Positions 8,422-17,742 are shown, counted from the first letter of the stretch. The stretch is DNA of 64,000 nt from Stenotrophomonas bentonitica (GCF_002887735.1 NZ_PKQP01000003.1:372001-436000), one strand, 5' to 3'. Program-made: numbers and translations. Notes: generated by a model not told the origin, from the letters alone.

Positions 8422-8862
8422 ATGACGTCGGTGCCCACTGACGTGCAGCACGCCGCGGCGACGATCGATATCGTCGCCGCGGTCGTTTTCGATCCCGACG
8501 GCCGCGTACTGGTGGTGCGCAAGCACGGCTCGGACACCTTCATCCAGCCCGGCGGCAAACCCGAGCCCGGCGAAGCACCCTTGGCCGCGCTGGCGCGCGA
8601 GCTGGAAGAAGAACTCGGGGTCACGGTGGACCTTGCCAGGGCCGTGCTGTTGGGCCGGTTCGAGGCCTGGGCGGTGCACGAAGCCGGGCACCGCGTACGG
8701 GCCCATGCGTTCCTGGTCACGATCACCGGGACGCCGCGGCCACAGGCGGAAATCGCCGAACTGGCCTGGGTGCCGTTGCGCCCGCCGCATGGGCGGCGCT
8801 TGGCACCGTTGAGCGCAGACCATATCCTGCCCGCGGCCGCGAACGCGGTGGCGGCGACCTAG
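8422..8862 (+). CDS. Nudix hydrolase
   Basis: A 146-residue protein with a complete Nudix box, which begins GGKPEPGEAPLAALARELEE and continues ELGV (about residues 50-73). The Glu residues of the REXXEE helix (RELEEE) bind metal. Such enzymes hydrolyse nucleoside diphosphates linked to another moiety; the substrate cannot be told from the sequence. The gene starts seven bases after the peptidase stop and may be co-transcribed with it. No signal peptide. Confidence 0.88.
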   Translation: MTSVPTDVQHAAATIDIVAAVVFDPDGRVLVVRKHGSDTFIQPGGKPEPGEAPLAALARELEEELGVTVDLARAVLLGRFEAWAVHEAGHRVRAHAFLVTITGTPRPQAEIAELAWVPLRPPHGRRLAPLSADHILPAAANAVAAT

Positions 8863-8892
8863 ACGTTGCGGCCTGCCCAACCAGGACACCGG

Positions 8893-9492
8893 ATGTCAGC
8901 GTCGCTTCCCCCGCAATTGCCTTCCTCCATGCCCCGCCCCAGCGGGGATGGCGCCCCTGCCTTTCTCGCCCCCCTGCTCAAGTCCGTGCTGCTGGTCTGC
9001 CTGGCCTCGGCCGCGATGTGGGCCGTCCTGGCCCTGGTTGCCATTCCATTGTCGGGCGCGGAGGCGCTGCAGGCGCTGCTGGCCGATGAGGAGTTGCACT
9101 GGCTGCCCGGCTCGCTGCGCTGGCTGCTGACCCACCCGGTGCTCGCCAACGTGCTGCTGTGCGTGTCCAGCCTGCTGGGCAGTGCGGCGTGCTGGGGGAT
9201 GCTGCGTCGCTGGCGCTGGGCATGGGCACTGTTCATCGTGCTGCTGGCGGTCACCGCCGTGCTCAACGTAATCGCCGCGTGGTTGCTGGACGATGCGTTC
9301 GGCCACCTGCTGGCGCAGATACCCGACGACACGATGTCGATTGAACTGCTCAAGCTGCGCAGTGAACTGCGCATGCAGCGCGTGATCTGCAGCGGCCTTG
9401 CCGGCATGACCGCGCTGGCCTTCGCGGTGCTGCAGGGCTGGCTGATCGTGCGCCTGTGCGCGGCCGATGTGCGTGCCCTGTTCCGCCGCTGA
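8893..9492 (+). CDS. hypothetical inner-membrane protein, about four TM segments
   Basis: A 199-residue hydrophobic protein that I do not recognise. Apparent membrane spans lie near residues 28-50, 78-95, 104-128 and 166-190, with a basic turn MLRRWRWAW before the third. The chosen ATG at 8893 (MSASLPPQL) follows GGACACCGG; an in-frame ATG at 8866 overlaps the Nudix stop region and is less likely. The gene lies between the Nudix gene and a Cys-rich exported protein on the same strand, so it is probably part of the same transcription unit. No function is proposed. Confidence 0.75.
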   Translation: MSASLPPQLPSSMPRPSGDGAPAFLAPLLKSVLLVCLASAAMWAVLALVAIPLSGAEALQALLADEELHWLPGSLRWLLTHPVLANVLLCVSSLLGSAACWGMLRRWRWAWALFIVLLAVTAVLNVIAAWLLDDAFGHLLAQIPDDTMSIELLKLRSELRMQRVICSGLAGMTALAFAVLQGWLIVRLCAADVRALFRR

Positions 9493-9542
9493 CATTCCCC
9501 CGCAGCGCCACCGCGCGCTGCACGACCTGCAAGGATGATGGT

Positions 9543-11180
9543 GTGACTGTTTCCCTCCCGCTTCTGCGCCGCCACGGCTGGCGCACGACCCTGTTCACCC
9601 TGCTCACGGCGGTCAGCCTGCCCGCGACCGCAGCCGCCCAGGCGATGGTGTGCGGCACGTTCGTCTCCGAGGACACCGGCACCACGTTGACCCTGCACAG
9701 TGCGAATGAAGGCGTGCGGCAGATTCCCGGCCAGGCACCCGAGCCGTACCTCCTCAGCCGCCTCGGCGACGAGCTGAAGCTGGCCGACCTGGACAATGGC
9801 GGCGTCGGCGCGCTGACCGTAGAGGACGGCGGCCGCCTGCTCAGCGACCGCTTCAACGCGTACCGCCTGCAGAAGGCCGCCACCTGTCGCCCCGCCACTG
9901 TGTTCCCCGCTGCGTCCTGCCGGGCCGAGATCGGCACCTGCCTGGACGACATGCTTTTCGCCAGCAACGACCGCCTCCGCCAGTGGTGCCGCGAGGATGT
10001 CCCGGCCGCCTGCAAGCGCCTGCTGGCCAACTTCCAGTCCGGGGCGCACGAAGCCAGGACGCTGGCCGCCACGCGGGATGAAGGCCCGGACAGGGACGCG
10101 CCGGAGGTCTGCAAGCCCGACTCCGCCCAGTACGACCAGGCCGCCTGCCTGGAGGCCGCGCGTGACGCCATGGGCCAGGCCTTTGCCAAGGCCCTGCTCG
10201 GCGGCCTCGCCGCCGCCGATGCCTCGCCGCTGCCGGCCGCGCAGCTCGATGAGATCACCGCGATCTGCCAGGCACAGACCGGCGGCACGTTCTGCGCCAA
10301 GGCCGCCGAAGCACTGTGGGACGCCGGCCGCCTGGTTCCCGCCCGCGATGCACTGCAGCGGGCCTGCACCCGGGGCCACGACCCGCGCGCCTGTGAGCGG
10401 GCCGCCCCGCTGGCCGGGCTGGACGCCAAGGCGTTGAGCCCGGTGGCAGCCACGTCCCTGCCCTGCGGCAGCTATGTGGCCAGCCAGGGCCTGATGGACC
10501 ATCTGCCGTTCGGCGATGGCGGCATGATCGACAGCGGCTTCGGCGGCAAGCTGCGCGCGCGCCTGGTCGATGGCGACATCCGCGTGCGTCACGACCAGGG
10601 CGACGACTTCGTGTTCAAGCGCCTGGCCAACGGCAACCTGATCGGCATGGACAGCTGGAACCGCTTCAGCTATTACGAGCGCACCGGCGAGGCGCAGCAG
10701 TGCAGCGCGCCGGTGGTCTTCGTCGAAACCCCGCTGCCGCAGGATTGCCCGACGCTCGGCCGCGAGGGCGGTGCGCAGGCGTGCTGCGCGGCCGGCAAGC
10801 TGCAGGGCTGCAATGCCGCCGGTCACCAGCTGGCGCTGCGCAACCGCTGGGCCGAGGCGGCGCCGTTCTATCTCAAGCTCTGCGCCGCCGGGGTACGCGA
10901 GGGCTGCGAGAACCTGGCCAGCGTCTACGAACACACCGGTGACGAGGCGCTGCCCGAGCAGATGGCCTCGATCTGCGCCAAGGATGGAAACGGCACGCAC
11001 GTGGCCTGCGATGTGCACGCGACCCGCAACTGGGGCCTGATGCAGGTCAGCGCCGGGCTGGAGCAGATCGCCGAGCGCATGGCCGCCGAGGCCGAGGCGG
11101 ACGACGATGCCGATGCGCCGGCCCAGGCCCCTGCCGCGACAAAGGACAGCAGCAACCGCAACCGCAAGAGCGGCCACTGA
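9543..11180 (+). CDS. Cys-rich exported protein with Sel1-like helical repeats
   Basis: A 545-residue protein starting at a GTG (9543) with AAGGA seven bases upstream. A signal peptide ends near PATAAAQA. The body holds repeated Cys pairs spaced within helical hairpins: CREDVPAACKRLL, CQAQTGGTFCAKAAEALW, CTRGHDPRACERAAPLAG, CAAGKLQGCNAAGHQLAL, CAAGVREGCENLASVYE and CAKDGNGTHVACDVHA. This resembles disulfide-stabilised Sel1-like repeats of the Helicobacter cysteine-rich protein type. Two stretches without the pattern (about residues 30-115 and 300-385) look beta-rich. The C-terminus is acidic and Ala/Asp-rich, then basic. The expected location is the periplasm. The partner or function is unknown. 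Confidence 0.8.
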   Translation: MTVSLPLLRRHGWRTTLFTLLTAVSLPATAAAQAMVCGTFVSEDTGTTLTLHSANEGVRQIPGQAPEPYLLSRLGDELKLADLDNGGVGALTVEDGGRLLSDRFNAYRLQKAATCRPATVFPAASCRAEIGTCLDDMLFASNDRLRQWCREDVPAACKRLLANFQSGAHEARTLAATRDEGPDRDAPEVCKPDSAQYDQAACLEAARDAMGQAFAKALLGGLAAADASPLPAAQLDEITAICQAQTGGTFCAKAAEALWDAGRLVPARDALQRACTRGHDPRACERAAPLAGLDAKALSPVAATSLPCGSYVASQGLMDHLPFGDGGMIDSGFGGKLRARLVDGDIRVRHDQGDDFVFKRLANGNLIGMDSWNRFSYYERTGEAQQCSAPVVFVETPLPQDCPTLGREGGAQACCAAGKLQGCNAAGHQLALRNRWAEAAPFYLKLCAAGVREGCENLASVYEHTGDEALPEQMASICAKDGNGTHVACDVHATRNWGLMQVSAGLEQIAERMAAEAEADDDADAPAQAPAATKDSSNRNRKSGH

Positions 11181-11212
11181 GCACACGCAGGCCGTGCACC
11201 GGCCTGCGGTAA

Positions 11213-12118
<906 letters not shown>

Positions 12119-12126
12119 CCCAGCGC

Positions 12127-12184
12127 GCCACCCCATGGGTGGCTGCGGTCCCAAAGATGGCAGCCACCCATGGGGTGGCTCTAC
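12127..12184. repeat. paired GTAG REP forming a 20-bp-stem hairpin
   Basis: Two copies of the unit face each other: 12127-12146 and 12160-12179 are perfect reverse complements (GCCACCCCATGGGTGGCTGC). Twelve bases of loop separate them. CTAC at 12181-12184 is the GTAG head read on the minus strand. The element separates convergent hemF and the DUF421 gene, so it probably ends both transcripts. The TAG of the GTAG head is itself the stop codon of the DUF421 gene. Confidence 0.85.
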
Positions 12185-12657
12185 GCCTTCTTCGGCACGA
12201 TCGTGATGTGGCCGTTGATCTCCAGCACCGCCAGGGCGACGTCATCGATGGTCAGGCACCCCTGCTGACGCAGCGCGGCGTCCAGGTCGGACGGGGTAAC
12301 CAGCTCGCGCTTGAGCACCGAATCGAGCACCTTGCCATCGCGCGCGATCAGCACCGGCTCGCCTTCGACCAGCGATTCGATCCGCCGGCTGCGCGTGCTG
12401 AGCCAGCCCACGCCGTAGTTGATCGAGATCAGCGTCGCCGCCAGCAGCAGGCCGCCGCCCAGGGAGGTGTCCTGGCCCAGCAGGGCGTTCTGCACCGCGT
12501 TGCCGAGCAACACGATCAGCAGCACGTCGAACGGGGTGATCTGGCCCAGCGCGCGCTTGCCGGACAGCCGGACCATGCCCAGGACCACCACGTACACCAC
12601 CACCGCGCGCAGGATGAATTCCCACCACGGCATGGCCAATGCAAACAGGTCGCTCAT
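12181..12657 (-). CDS. DUF421 / YetF-type membrane protein
   Basis: A 158-residue protein with two or three N-terminal membrane spans (about residues 8-75) and a small C-terminal YetF-like domain. Family motifs include GKRALGQITPFDVLLIVLLG near residues 28-47 and INYGVGWLSTRSRRIESLVE. The function of the family is unknown. The start ATG at 12657 has GGAAAGG upstream. The ORF is open further upstream into the sX13 region, but that part is not coding in character. The stop codon TAG is supplied by the abutting REP element. Confidence 0.9.
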   Translation of the reverse strand: MSDLFALAMPWWEFILRAVVVYVVVLGMVRLSGKRALGQITPFDVLLIVLLGNAVQNALLGQDTSLGGGLLLAATLISINYGVGWLSTRSRRIESLVEGEPVLIARDGKVLDSVLKRELVTPSDLDAALRQQGCLTIDDVALAVLEINGHITIVPKKA

Positions 12658-12752
12658 TGCCTTTCCCCGGACTGGTCCAGCCAGCATGGGCCGGCACCCG
12701 CTGCGAGGCAATGGCCGGGCGGCGCGGAGGGGCTGTTTTCGGCCCCACAAAT

Positions 12753-12870
12753 AAAAAGCCCCGCCAACCAGGGGGAGGTTAGCGGGGCCGGGGAACGGGC
12801 GCTTGGGGAGGAGCCCCCGTTCCGAGATCTGCTCCAGGGGATGGGAGAGATCCACAACAGGCATTGCGCC
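12753..12870 (-). ncRNA. sX13: sX13-like small regulatory RNA
   Basis: On the minus strand downstream of polA the sequence folds into a chain of stem-loops whose loops are C-rich. One stem pairs 12826-12835 with 12844-12852 (loop CAUCCCCU), a second pairs 12792-12799 with 12816-12823 (loop with CUCCUCCCCA), and the last pairs 12758-12769 with 12777-12788 (loop UCCCCC) and is followed by UUUUU at 12757-12753, a Rho-independent terminator. Xanthomonas sX13 is about 115 nt, lies beside polA, and has three stem-loops exposing 4C/5C motifs that regulate virulence and motility mRNAs. The 5' end is approximate; a small hairpin at 12857-12873 may or may not belong to the RNA. Confidence 0.85.
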
Positions 12871-12879
12871 TGTCGAGGT

Positions 12880-12906
12880 CTATCAAAGCACTCCGAACAT
12901 TGATAG
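12880..12906. promoter_or_regulatory. inverted repeat at the presumed sX13 promoter
   Basis: CTATCA at 12880-12885 and TGATAG at 12901-12906 are perfect 6-base inverted repeats with 15 bases between them. Read on the minus strand, TGATAG at 12885-12880 is a fair -10 for a transcript beginning near 12873. No good -35 is seen, as would suit an activator-dependent promoter. The region 12907-13015 up to the polA stop shows no gene. Confidence 0.4.
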
Positions 12907-13015
12907 TTCGTGAAGGGGCCCAATTAATCCGCCCCTCTTCCCGGAAACATTCATCCAACAGTCAGATTATCGCGGCGCAATGAACCAATTCAGCCTTTTG
13001 ACTGTGATTCAGGCC

Positions 13016-15787
13016 TCAATGTGCCTCATCCCAGTTATCACCGACGCCGGCATCCACCACCAGCGGTACCCGCAGTTCGGCCGCTGACGACATCAATTCA
13101 ACGACTTTCAAACGCAAGGTATCGAGGAAACTGCTTTCGGTTTCAAAGACCAGTTCATCGTGTACCTGCAGAATCATCTTGGCCTGGTCGCTGTGGTCGA
13201 GCAGCCAGCTGTCCACCTTCACCATGGCGCGCTTGATGATGTCGGCCGCCGTGCCCTGCATGGGGGCGTTGATGGCGGCGCGTTCCGCCCCGGCACGCAG
13301 GCCCTGGTTGCGGGCGTTGATGTCGTTCAGGTACAGGCGACGGCCGAACAGGGTCTCCACGTAGCCCTGGTCACGGGCCTGCTGGCGCATCCGTTCCATG
13401 AAATCACGCACGCCGGGGTAGCGGCTGAAGTACAGCGCCACGTAATCCTGGGCCTGGCCGCGGTCGATGCCCAGGTTGCGGGCCAGCCCGAACGCACTCA
13501 TGCCGTACATCAGGCCGAAGTTGATCGCCTTGGCGGCCCGGCGTTCGTTGGAGGTGACCTCCTCCAGGCTGCGGCTGAAGACTTCGGCCGCGGTCGCCCG
13601 GTGCACGTCCACGCCCTGCTCGAAGGCCCGCACCAGGCCGGGGTCTTCGGAGAGGTGGGCCATGATCCGCAGTTCGATCTGCGAGTAATCGCAGGCCAGG
13701 ATCTTGCGGCCCGGCGGGGCGACGAAGGCGCGGCGGATGCGGCGGCCGTCCTCGGTGCGGATCGGGATGTTCTGCAGGTTCGGGTCGGACGAGGACAGCC
13801 GGCCGGTGGCGGCGCCGGACTGGTGGTAGCTGGTGTGTACCCGCCCGGTGTCCTGGTTGATCATCTCCGGCAGCTTGTCGGTGTAGGTGCTGCGCAGCTT
13901 GGCCAGCCCGCGGTACTCCAGGATCACCCGCGGCAGTTCATGCTGCTCGGCGATCGCCTCCAGCGCCTCTTCGTTGGTGCTGGGCTGGCCCTTGGGGGTC
14001 TTCACCAGTGCCGGCAGCTGCAGTTCGTCGAACAGCACGGCCTGCAGCTGCTTGGGCGAATCCAGGTTGAAGGTGCGCCCGGCCAGCTCGGTGGCCTTCT
14101 GCTGGGCAGCCAGCATGCGCGAGCCCAGGTCCTGGCTCTGCCGGCGCAGTTCGGCCATGTCGATGTGCACGCCATTGGCTTCGATGCGGGTCAGCACCGG
14201 CACCAGCGGCATCTCGATGTCGCGGTAGACGCTGTCCAGCGAGGGCGTGGCCTGTAGTTGTGGCTGCAGGGCGTGGTGCAGGCGCAGGGTCACGTCGGCA
14301 TCTTCGGCGGCGTAGCGGCAGGCTTCGTCCAGGCCCACCTGCGAGAACGAGATCTGTTTGGCACCCTTGCCGGCCACCTCCTCGAACTTGATCGTGGTGT
14401 AGCCCAGGTAGCGCATCGCCAGCGAGTCCATGTCATGGCGCGTGGCGGTGGAATTGAGCACGAAGCTCTCCAGCATGGTGTCGTCGTGGTACCCCTGCAG
14501 GTTCACGCCGTGGCGGCGCAGCACGTGCAGGTCGTACTTGCCGTGCTGGCCAAGCTTCTTCCTGGTGGGGTCTTCCAGGGCAGGGCGCAGCGCTGCCAGC
14601 ACCTGCTCGCGCGGCAGCTGGGCCGGCGCACCCGGGTAATCATGGCCGACCGGGATGTAGGCCGCCCGGCCCGGCTCGACCGCCAGGCTGATGCCGACCA
14701 GGTTGGCGCGCATGGCGTCCAGCGCGTCGGTCTCGGTATCGAAGGAGATCAGCTCGGCCGTGGCCAGGCGCTGCACCCAGGCGTCCAGCTGTTCAGTGGT
14801 CAGCACCATCTCGTACTCACCGGGGGCGGAGAGCGCCGGGTCGACCGGCACCACCGCCTCCTCCGCCGTGCCGCGGGCGTAGCCGGCCGCGGTGCCACGC
14901 AGGCTGACCGGGGCATCGCTGGCGGCGGCGGGGGCCGGCACCGGGCCGCCCAGCTCCTTGAGGGCCTGGGTGAAACCGTAGCGCAGGTACAGCTCGCTCA
15001 GCGAGGGCACATCCGGCTCGCGCAGCGGCAGCGTCTGCGGCGTCACCTCCAGGGGCACGTCGGTGCGGATCGTGACCAGCTCGCGGTTGAGCGGCAGGCG
15101 CTCCAGCGCCGCGCGCAGGTTTTCGCCGATCTTGCCCTTCATGGTCGGGGCCGCGGCGATCACGCCGTCCAGGTGCTGGTACTCGGCCAGCCACTTGGCA
15201 GCGGTCTTGGGGCCGCACTTTTCCACACCCGGCACGTTGTCCACCGCGTCGCCCATCAGCGCCAGCAGGTCGACGATCTGGTCGGCACGCACGCCGAACT
15301 TCTCCATCACCGCCGCGTCCGAATCCATGCGGCTGCCGGTCATGGTGTTGACCAGCTCGATGCCCGGGCGGACCAACTGGGCGAAGTCCTTGTCACCGGT
15401 GGAAATGGTGACCTGCAGGCCATCGCGGTGGCCCTGCAGGGCCAGCGTGCCGATCACATCATCGGCTTCCACGCCGGGGATGCGCAGGATGCTCAGGCCC
15501 AGCGCTTCGACGATGCGGCACATCGGCTCGATCTGCGGGCGCAGGTCGTCGGGCATCGGCGGGCGGTTGGCCTTGTAGTCGGCGTACAGGTCGTCACGGA
15601 AGGTCTTGCCGGGCGCATCGACCACGAAAGCGACGTACTCGGGGCGCTCCTTCAGGGTGGCGCGCAGCATGTTGACCACACCGAACAACGCGCCGGTGGG
15701 TTCACCGTGTGCGTTGGTCAGCGGCGGAAGCGCGTGGAACGCGCGATACAGGTAACTGGACCCGTCAATCAGGACTAATCGGCTCAT
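13016..15787 (-). CDS. polA: DNA polymerase I
   Basis: A 923-residue three-domain enzyme. Residues 1-300 are the 5' nuclease (LIDGSSYLYRAFHALPPLTN, then GVEADDVIGTLA). The middle domain is the 3'-5' proofreading exonuclease, with the metal-binding DTETD intact (SFDTETDALDAM). The C-terminal polymerase has motif A (YSQIELRIMAHLS), motif B (RRAAKAINFGLMYGMSAFG) and motif C (LQVHDELVFE). It fills gaps and removes RNA primers in replication and repair. The length matches E. coli (928). It is divergent from a small lipoprotein gene. An sX13-like RNA lies downstream, as in Xanthomonas. Confidence 0.98.
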   Translation of the reverse strand: MSRLVLIDGSSYLYRAFHALPPLTNAHGEPTGALFGVVNMLRATLKERPEYVAFVVDAPGKTFRDDLYADYKANRPPMPDDLRPQIEPMCRIVEALGLSILRIPGVEADDVIGTLALQGHRDGLQVTISTGDKDFAQLVRPGIELVNTMTGSRMDSDAAVMEKFGVRADQIVDLLALMGDAVDNVPGVEKCGPKTAAKWLAEYQHLDGVIAAAPTMKGKIGENLRAALERLPLNRELVTIRTDVPLEVTPQTLPLREPDVPSLSELYLRYGFTQALKELGGPVPAPAAASDAPVSLRGTAAGYARGTAEEAVVPVDPALSAPGEYEMVLTTEQLDAWVQRLATAELISFDTETDALDAMRANLVGISLAVEPGRAAYIPVGHDYPGAPAQLPREQVLAALRPALEDPTRKKLGQHGKYDLHVLRRHGVNLQGYHDDTMLESFVLNSTATRHDMDSLAMRYLGYTTIKFEEVAGKGAKQISFSQVGLDEACRYAAEDADVTLRLHHALQPQLQATPSLDSVYRDIEMPLVPVLTRIEANGVHIDMAELRRQSQDLGSRMLAAQQKATELAGRTFNLDSPKQLQAVLFDELQLPALVKTPKGQPSTNEEALEAIAEQHELPRVILEYRGLAKLRSTYTDKLPEMINQDTGRVHTSYHQSGAATGRLSSSDPNLQNIPIRTEDGRRIRRAFVAPPGRKILACDYSQIELRIMAHLSEDPGLVRAFEQGVDVHRATAAEVFSRSLEEVTSNERRAAKAINFGLMYGMSAFGLARNLGIDRGQAQDYVALYFSRYPGVRDFMERMRQQARDQGYVETLFGRRLYLNDINARNQGLRAGAERAAINAPMQGTAADIIKRAMVKVDSWLLDHSDQAKMILQVHDELVFETESSFLDTLRLKVVELMSSAAELRVPLVVDAGVGDNWDEAH

Positions 15788-15884
15788 GCGACGATTCTAC
15801 GCGCCCGGCCCTGACCGTCGTCGGCACCGGGCTCACGATCCATCGGGCATAATCAGGCCCTCTTCGCCCAAGGACTCCCGGCCC

Positions 15885-16166
15885 ATGAAGATTCTGTTGC
15901 TCGCAGGCCTGCTCGCGCTGGCCGGCTGTGCCACCGGTGGCGGCGGCAGGCCCCCGGTCGATGTCACCGGTGCCGACGTGGTCAAGACGGTCCAGGACAA
16001 CGGCGACACCATCGAGGAATACCGGGTGGGTGACCAGCTGCGGATGGTCAAGGTGACCCCGTCGCGCGGTGCCCCGTTCTACATGTATGACCAGAACGGC
16101 GATGGCCGCATGGACAGTGACAAGGACGGCGTCTCCCCGGTCTACTGGAAGCTCTACAGCTGGTGA
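15885..16166 (+). CDS. small lipoprotein, DUF2782-like
   Basis: A 93-residue protein with a lipoprotein signal, MKILLLAGLLALAGC; Cys15 is the predicted lipidation site. The mature part (TVQDNGDTIEEYRVGDQLRM, then VKVTPSRGAPFYMYDQNGDG) resembles the DUF2782 family often found next to polA in gammaproteobacteria. The function is unknown and the expected location is the envelope. The ATG at 15885 is chosen for the signal peptide. It is transcribed away from polA. Confidence 0.85.
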   Translation: MKILLLAGLLALAGCATGGGGRPPVDVTGADVVKTVQDNGDTIEEYRVGDQLRMVKVTPSRGAPFYMYDQNGDGRMDSDKDGVSPVYWKLYSW

Positions 16167-16248
16167 ACCGCGGCGCTGTCCGCCCGGCCGCCCCGTGTCC
16201 GCACGCGGTGGCCGGGGCAACACGCCCGTCCCTGCACGCCTACGCTCG

Positions 16249-16488
16249 ATGACCACACCCGAACGCCGCACTGCCCCGAACCCGGCTGAACTGCGCGCCG
16301 GCCTGACGGCGGAGCAGCGCCAGGCGGTGGAAACGCTGGAGCATTTCGGCTGGCAGCTGCGCTTCGTGCGCCGCCCGCTGTTCCGCGACCCGATCCCGGT
16401 ACTGTTCGACCGCCACGGCGAGCGCTATGTGGTGCTGCAGCCCGATGGCACGCTGGATGAATCGCAGACGTTGAAGCTGCGCGATTGA
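16249..16488 (+). CDS. conserved hypothetical protein, 79 residues
   Basis: A small soluble protein, MTTPERRTAPNPAELRAGLT and onward to QTLKLRD, with a helical AEQRQAVETLEHFGWQLRFV segment and a beta-rich end (VLFDRHGERYVVLQPDG). I do not recognise a named domain. Codon use and GC match its neighbours. It follows the lipoprotein gene by 82 bases. After the stop the 14-base end of the gene (GCGCGATTGATCGG) is repeated about 25 bases later, a small tandem duplication. Confidence 0.75.
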   Translation: MTTPERRTAPNPAELRAGLTAEQRQAVETLEHFGWQLRFVRRPLFRDPIPVLFDRHGERYVVLQPDGTLDESQTLKLRD

Positions 16489-16570
16489 TCGGACGCGCAC
16501 GATGCGCGATTGATCGGGCGCTCGCGCCGCGCGACGGATGGGACGCGCACGCTTTGCGACGAAGGGGGAG

Positions 16571-16640
16571 GTAGTGCCGACCGCTGGCCGGCTGCGCCTG
16601 CATCGGGCCAACCTAGGAGCCGGCCAGCGGCCGGCACTAC
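16571..16640. repeat. paired GTAG REP (inverted dimer)
   Basis: A GTAG-headed palindrome (GTGCCGACCGCTGGCCGGC) and its inverted partner ending CACTAC bracket a 30-base spacer. The pair lies between the end of the 79-residue gene and the convergent universal stress protein gene, in the position of a bidirectional transcript end. Confidence 0.85.
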
Positions 16641-16651
16641 CGCTTTCCCCG

Positions 16652-17098
16652 TTACCGGATGACCAGTACCGGTACCGTGCTGCGTGCCAGCACTTCGGCG
16701 GTCTGGCTGCCGAGCAGCACACGGGTGACGCCACGGCGACCATGCGAGGTCATCACGATCAGGTCGCTGCCGCGTTCAGTGGCAGTATCGATGATGCCGT
16801 CGGCGGCATAGCGGTCAAGCACGTGCACGGTGGTGGTGCGCAGTCCCTGCGCCTCGGCGGCGGCCTTGGCCGGCTGCAGCACCTTCTGCGCGGTCTCTTC
16901 GCGGTCGGCTTTGTACTCGGGCGAGTTCATGTAGCCCACGCTCCAGCCCATGGCGTCGTACATGCCCACCGCCCACGGTTCGGAGACGGTCACGATATCG
17001 ACCTCGGCATCGAGGTCCCTGGCCAGCTCCAGGCCCTTGGCCAGGCCTTTTTCAGCCAGCTCCGAACCATCGGTGGCGATCAGGATGCGCTTGTACAT
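16652..17098 (-). CDS. universal stress protein (UspA family)
   Basis: A 148-residue single-domain Usp. It begins MYKRILIATDGSELAEKGL and ends with the ATP-binding-type motif MTSHGRRGVTRVLLGSQTAE (G-2X-G-9X-G-S/T), then VLVIR. ATP-binding members help cells through starvation or oxidative stress. The ATG at 17098 has GAGCTC-type sequence upstream (AAGGAGCTCTGCC) with a good AAGGAG. It is monocistronic between a REP and an acetyltransferase gene on the same strand. Confidence 0.92.
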   Translation of the reverse strand: MYKRILIATDGSELAEKGLAKGLELARDLDAEVDIVTVSEPWAVGMYDAMGWSVGYMNSPEYKADREETAQKVLQPAKAAAEAQGLRTTTVHVLDRYAADGIIDTATERGSDLIVMTSHGRRGVTRVLLGSQTAEVLARSTVPVLVIR

Positions 17099-17172
17099 GG
17101 CAGAGCTCCTTGGGGTGGCAATGGGAACATCACCATTGCACACCCGATGTGGACGCGGTGCCTTGAGCTGGA

Positions 17173-17742
17173 TCAATCGCCGTGGGTGCGTGCAGTCACT
17201 CCCCGTGCCGGGTTGCCCACCACCGTCGCACCGGCCGGTACATCGCGGGTGACCACGCTGCCGGCACCGACCACCGCGTCATCGCCAATGGTCACGCCGG
17301 GCAGTATGATCGCGCCGCCGCCGATCCAGACATTGCGGCCGATGCGCACCGGCCTGGCCGACTCCAGGCCCTGCGCGCGTGCCTGCGGATCGCGCGGATG
17401 GTCGGCCGCATAGATCTGCACCGCCGGGCCGATCTGGGTGCCATCGCCGATGCTGACCTCGGCCACGTCCAGGATCACGCAGTTGTAGTTGAGGAATACG
17501 CCCTGGCCCAGGCGGATGTTGCTGCCGTAATCGCAGTGGAACGGCGGCCGGATCACCGCGCCTTCGCCGACCGCACCGAGCTGCTCGCGCAACAGCGCGC
17601 GGCGCACGGCCGGGCTTTCGGCCAGGGCCGCGTTGTAACGGACCATCCAGACCTTGGCCGCCGCCATCTCGGCCTGCAGTTCCGGGTCGCCCGGACGATA
17701 CGGCATCCCGGACAGCATCTTTTCCTTTTCGCTCGGACCCAT
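17173..17742 (-). CDS. sugar O-acetyltransferase, maltose/galactoside (Maa/NodL) family
   Basis: A 189-residue left-handed beta-helix acetyltransferase. The N-terminal Mac domain (EKEKMLSGMPYRPGDPEL) is followed by hexapeptide repeats. The catalytic His lies in YAADHPRDPQ, and the C-terminal repeats read IGRNVWIGGGAIILPGVTIG and DDAVVGAGSVVTRDVPAG. Known members acetylate maltose, glucose or a Nod-factor sugar; the substrate here is unknown. The ATG at 17742 gives the standard N-terminus; 21 codons of open frame upstream are not needed. Confidence 0.9.
   Translation of the reverse strand: MGPSEKEKMLSGMPYRPGDPELQAEMAAAKVWMVRYNAALAESPAVRRALLREQLGAVGEGAVIRPPFHCDYGSNIRLGQGVFLNYNCVILDVAEVSIGDGTQIGPAVQIYAADHPRDPQARAQGLESARPVRIGRNVWIGGGAIILPGVTIGDDAVVGAGSVVTRDVPAGATVVGNPARGVTARTHGD

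Noticed and set aside
6030-8726. 898-residue minus-strand ORF opposite the peptidase gene
   Set aside because: It is antisense to a well-supported S9 peptidase gene, and its composition (His/Val/Ala/Arg runs) is typical of GC-rich shadow frames.
16479-16520. Tandem repeat GCGCGATTGATCGG as a regulatory element
   Set aside because: Only two copies, the first being the end of a coding gene; more likely a local duplication.
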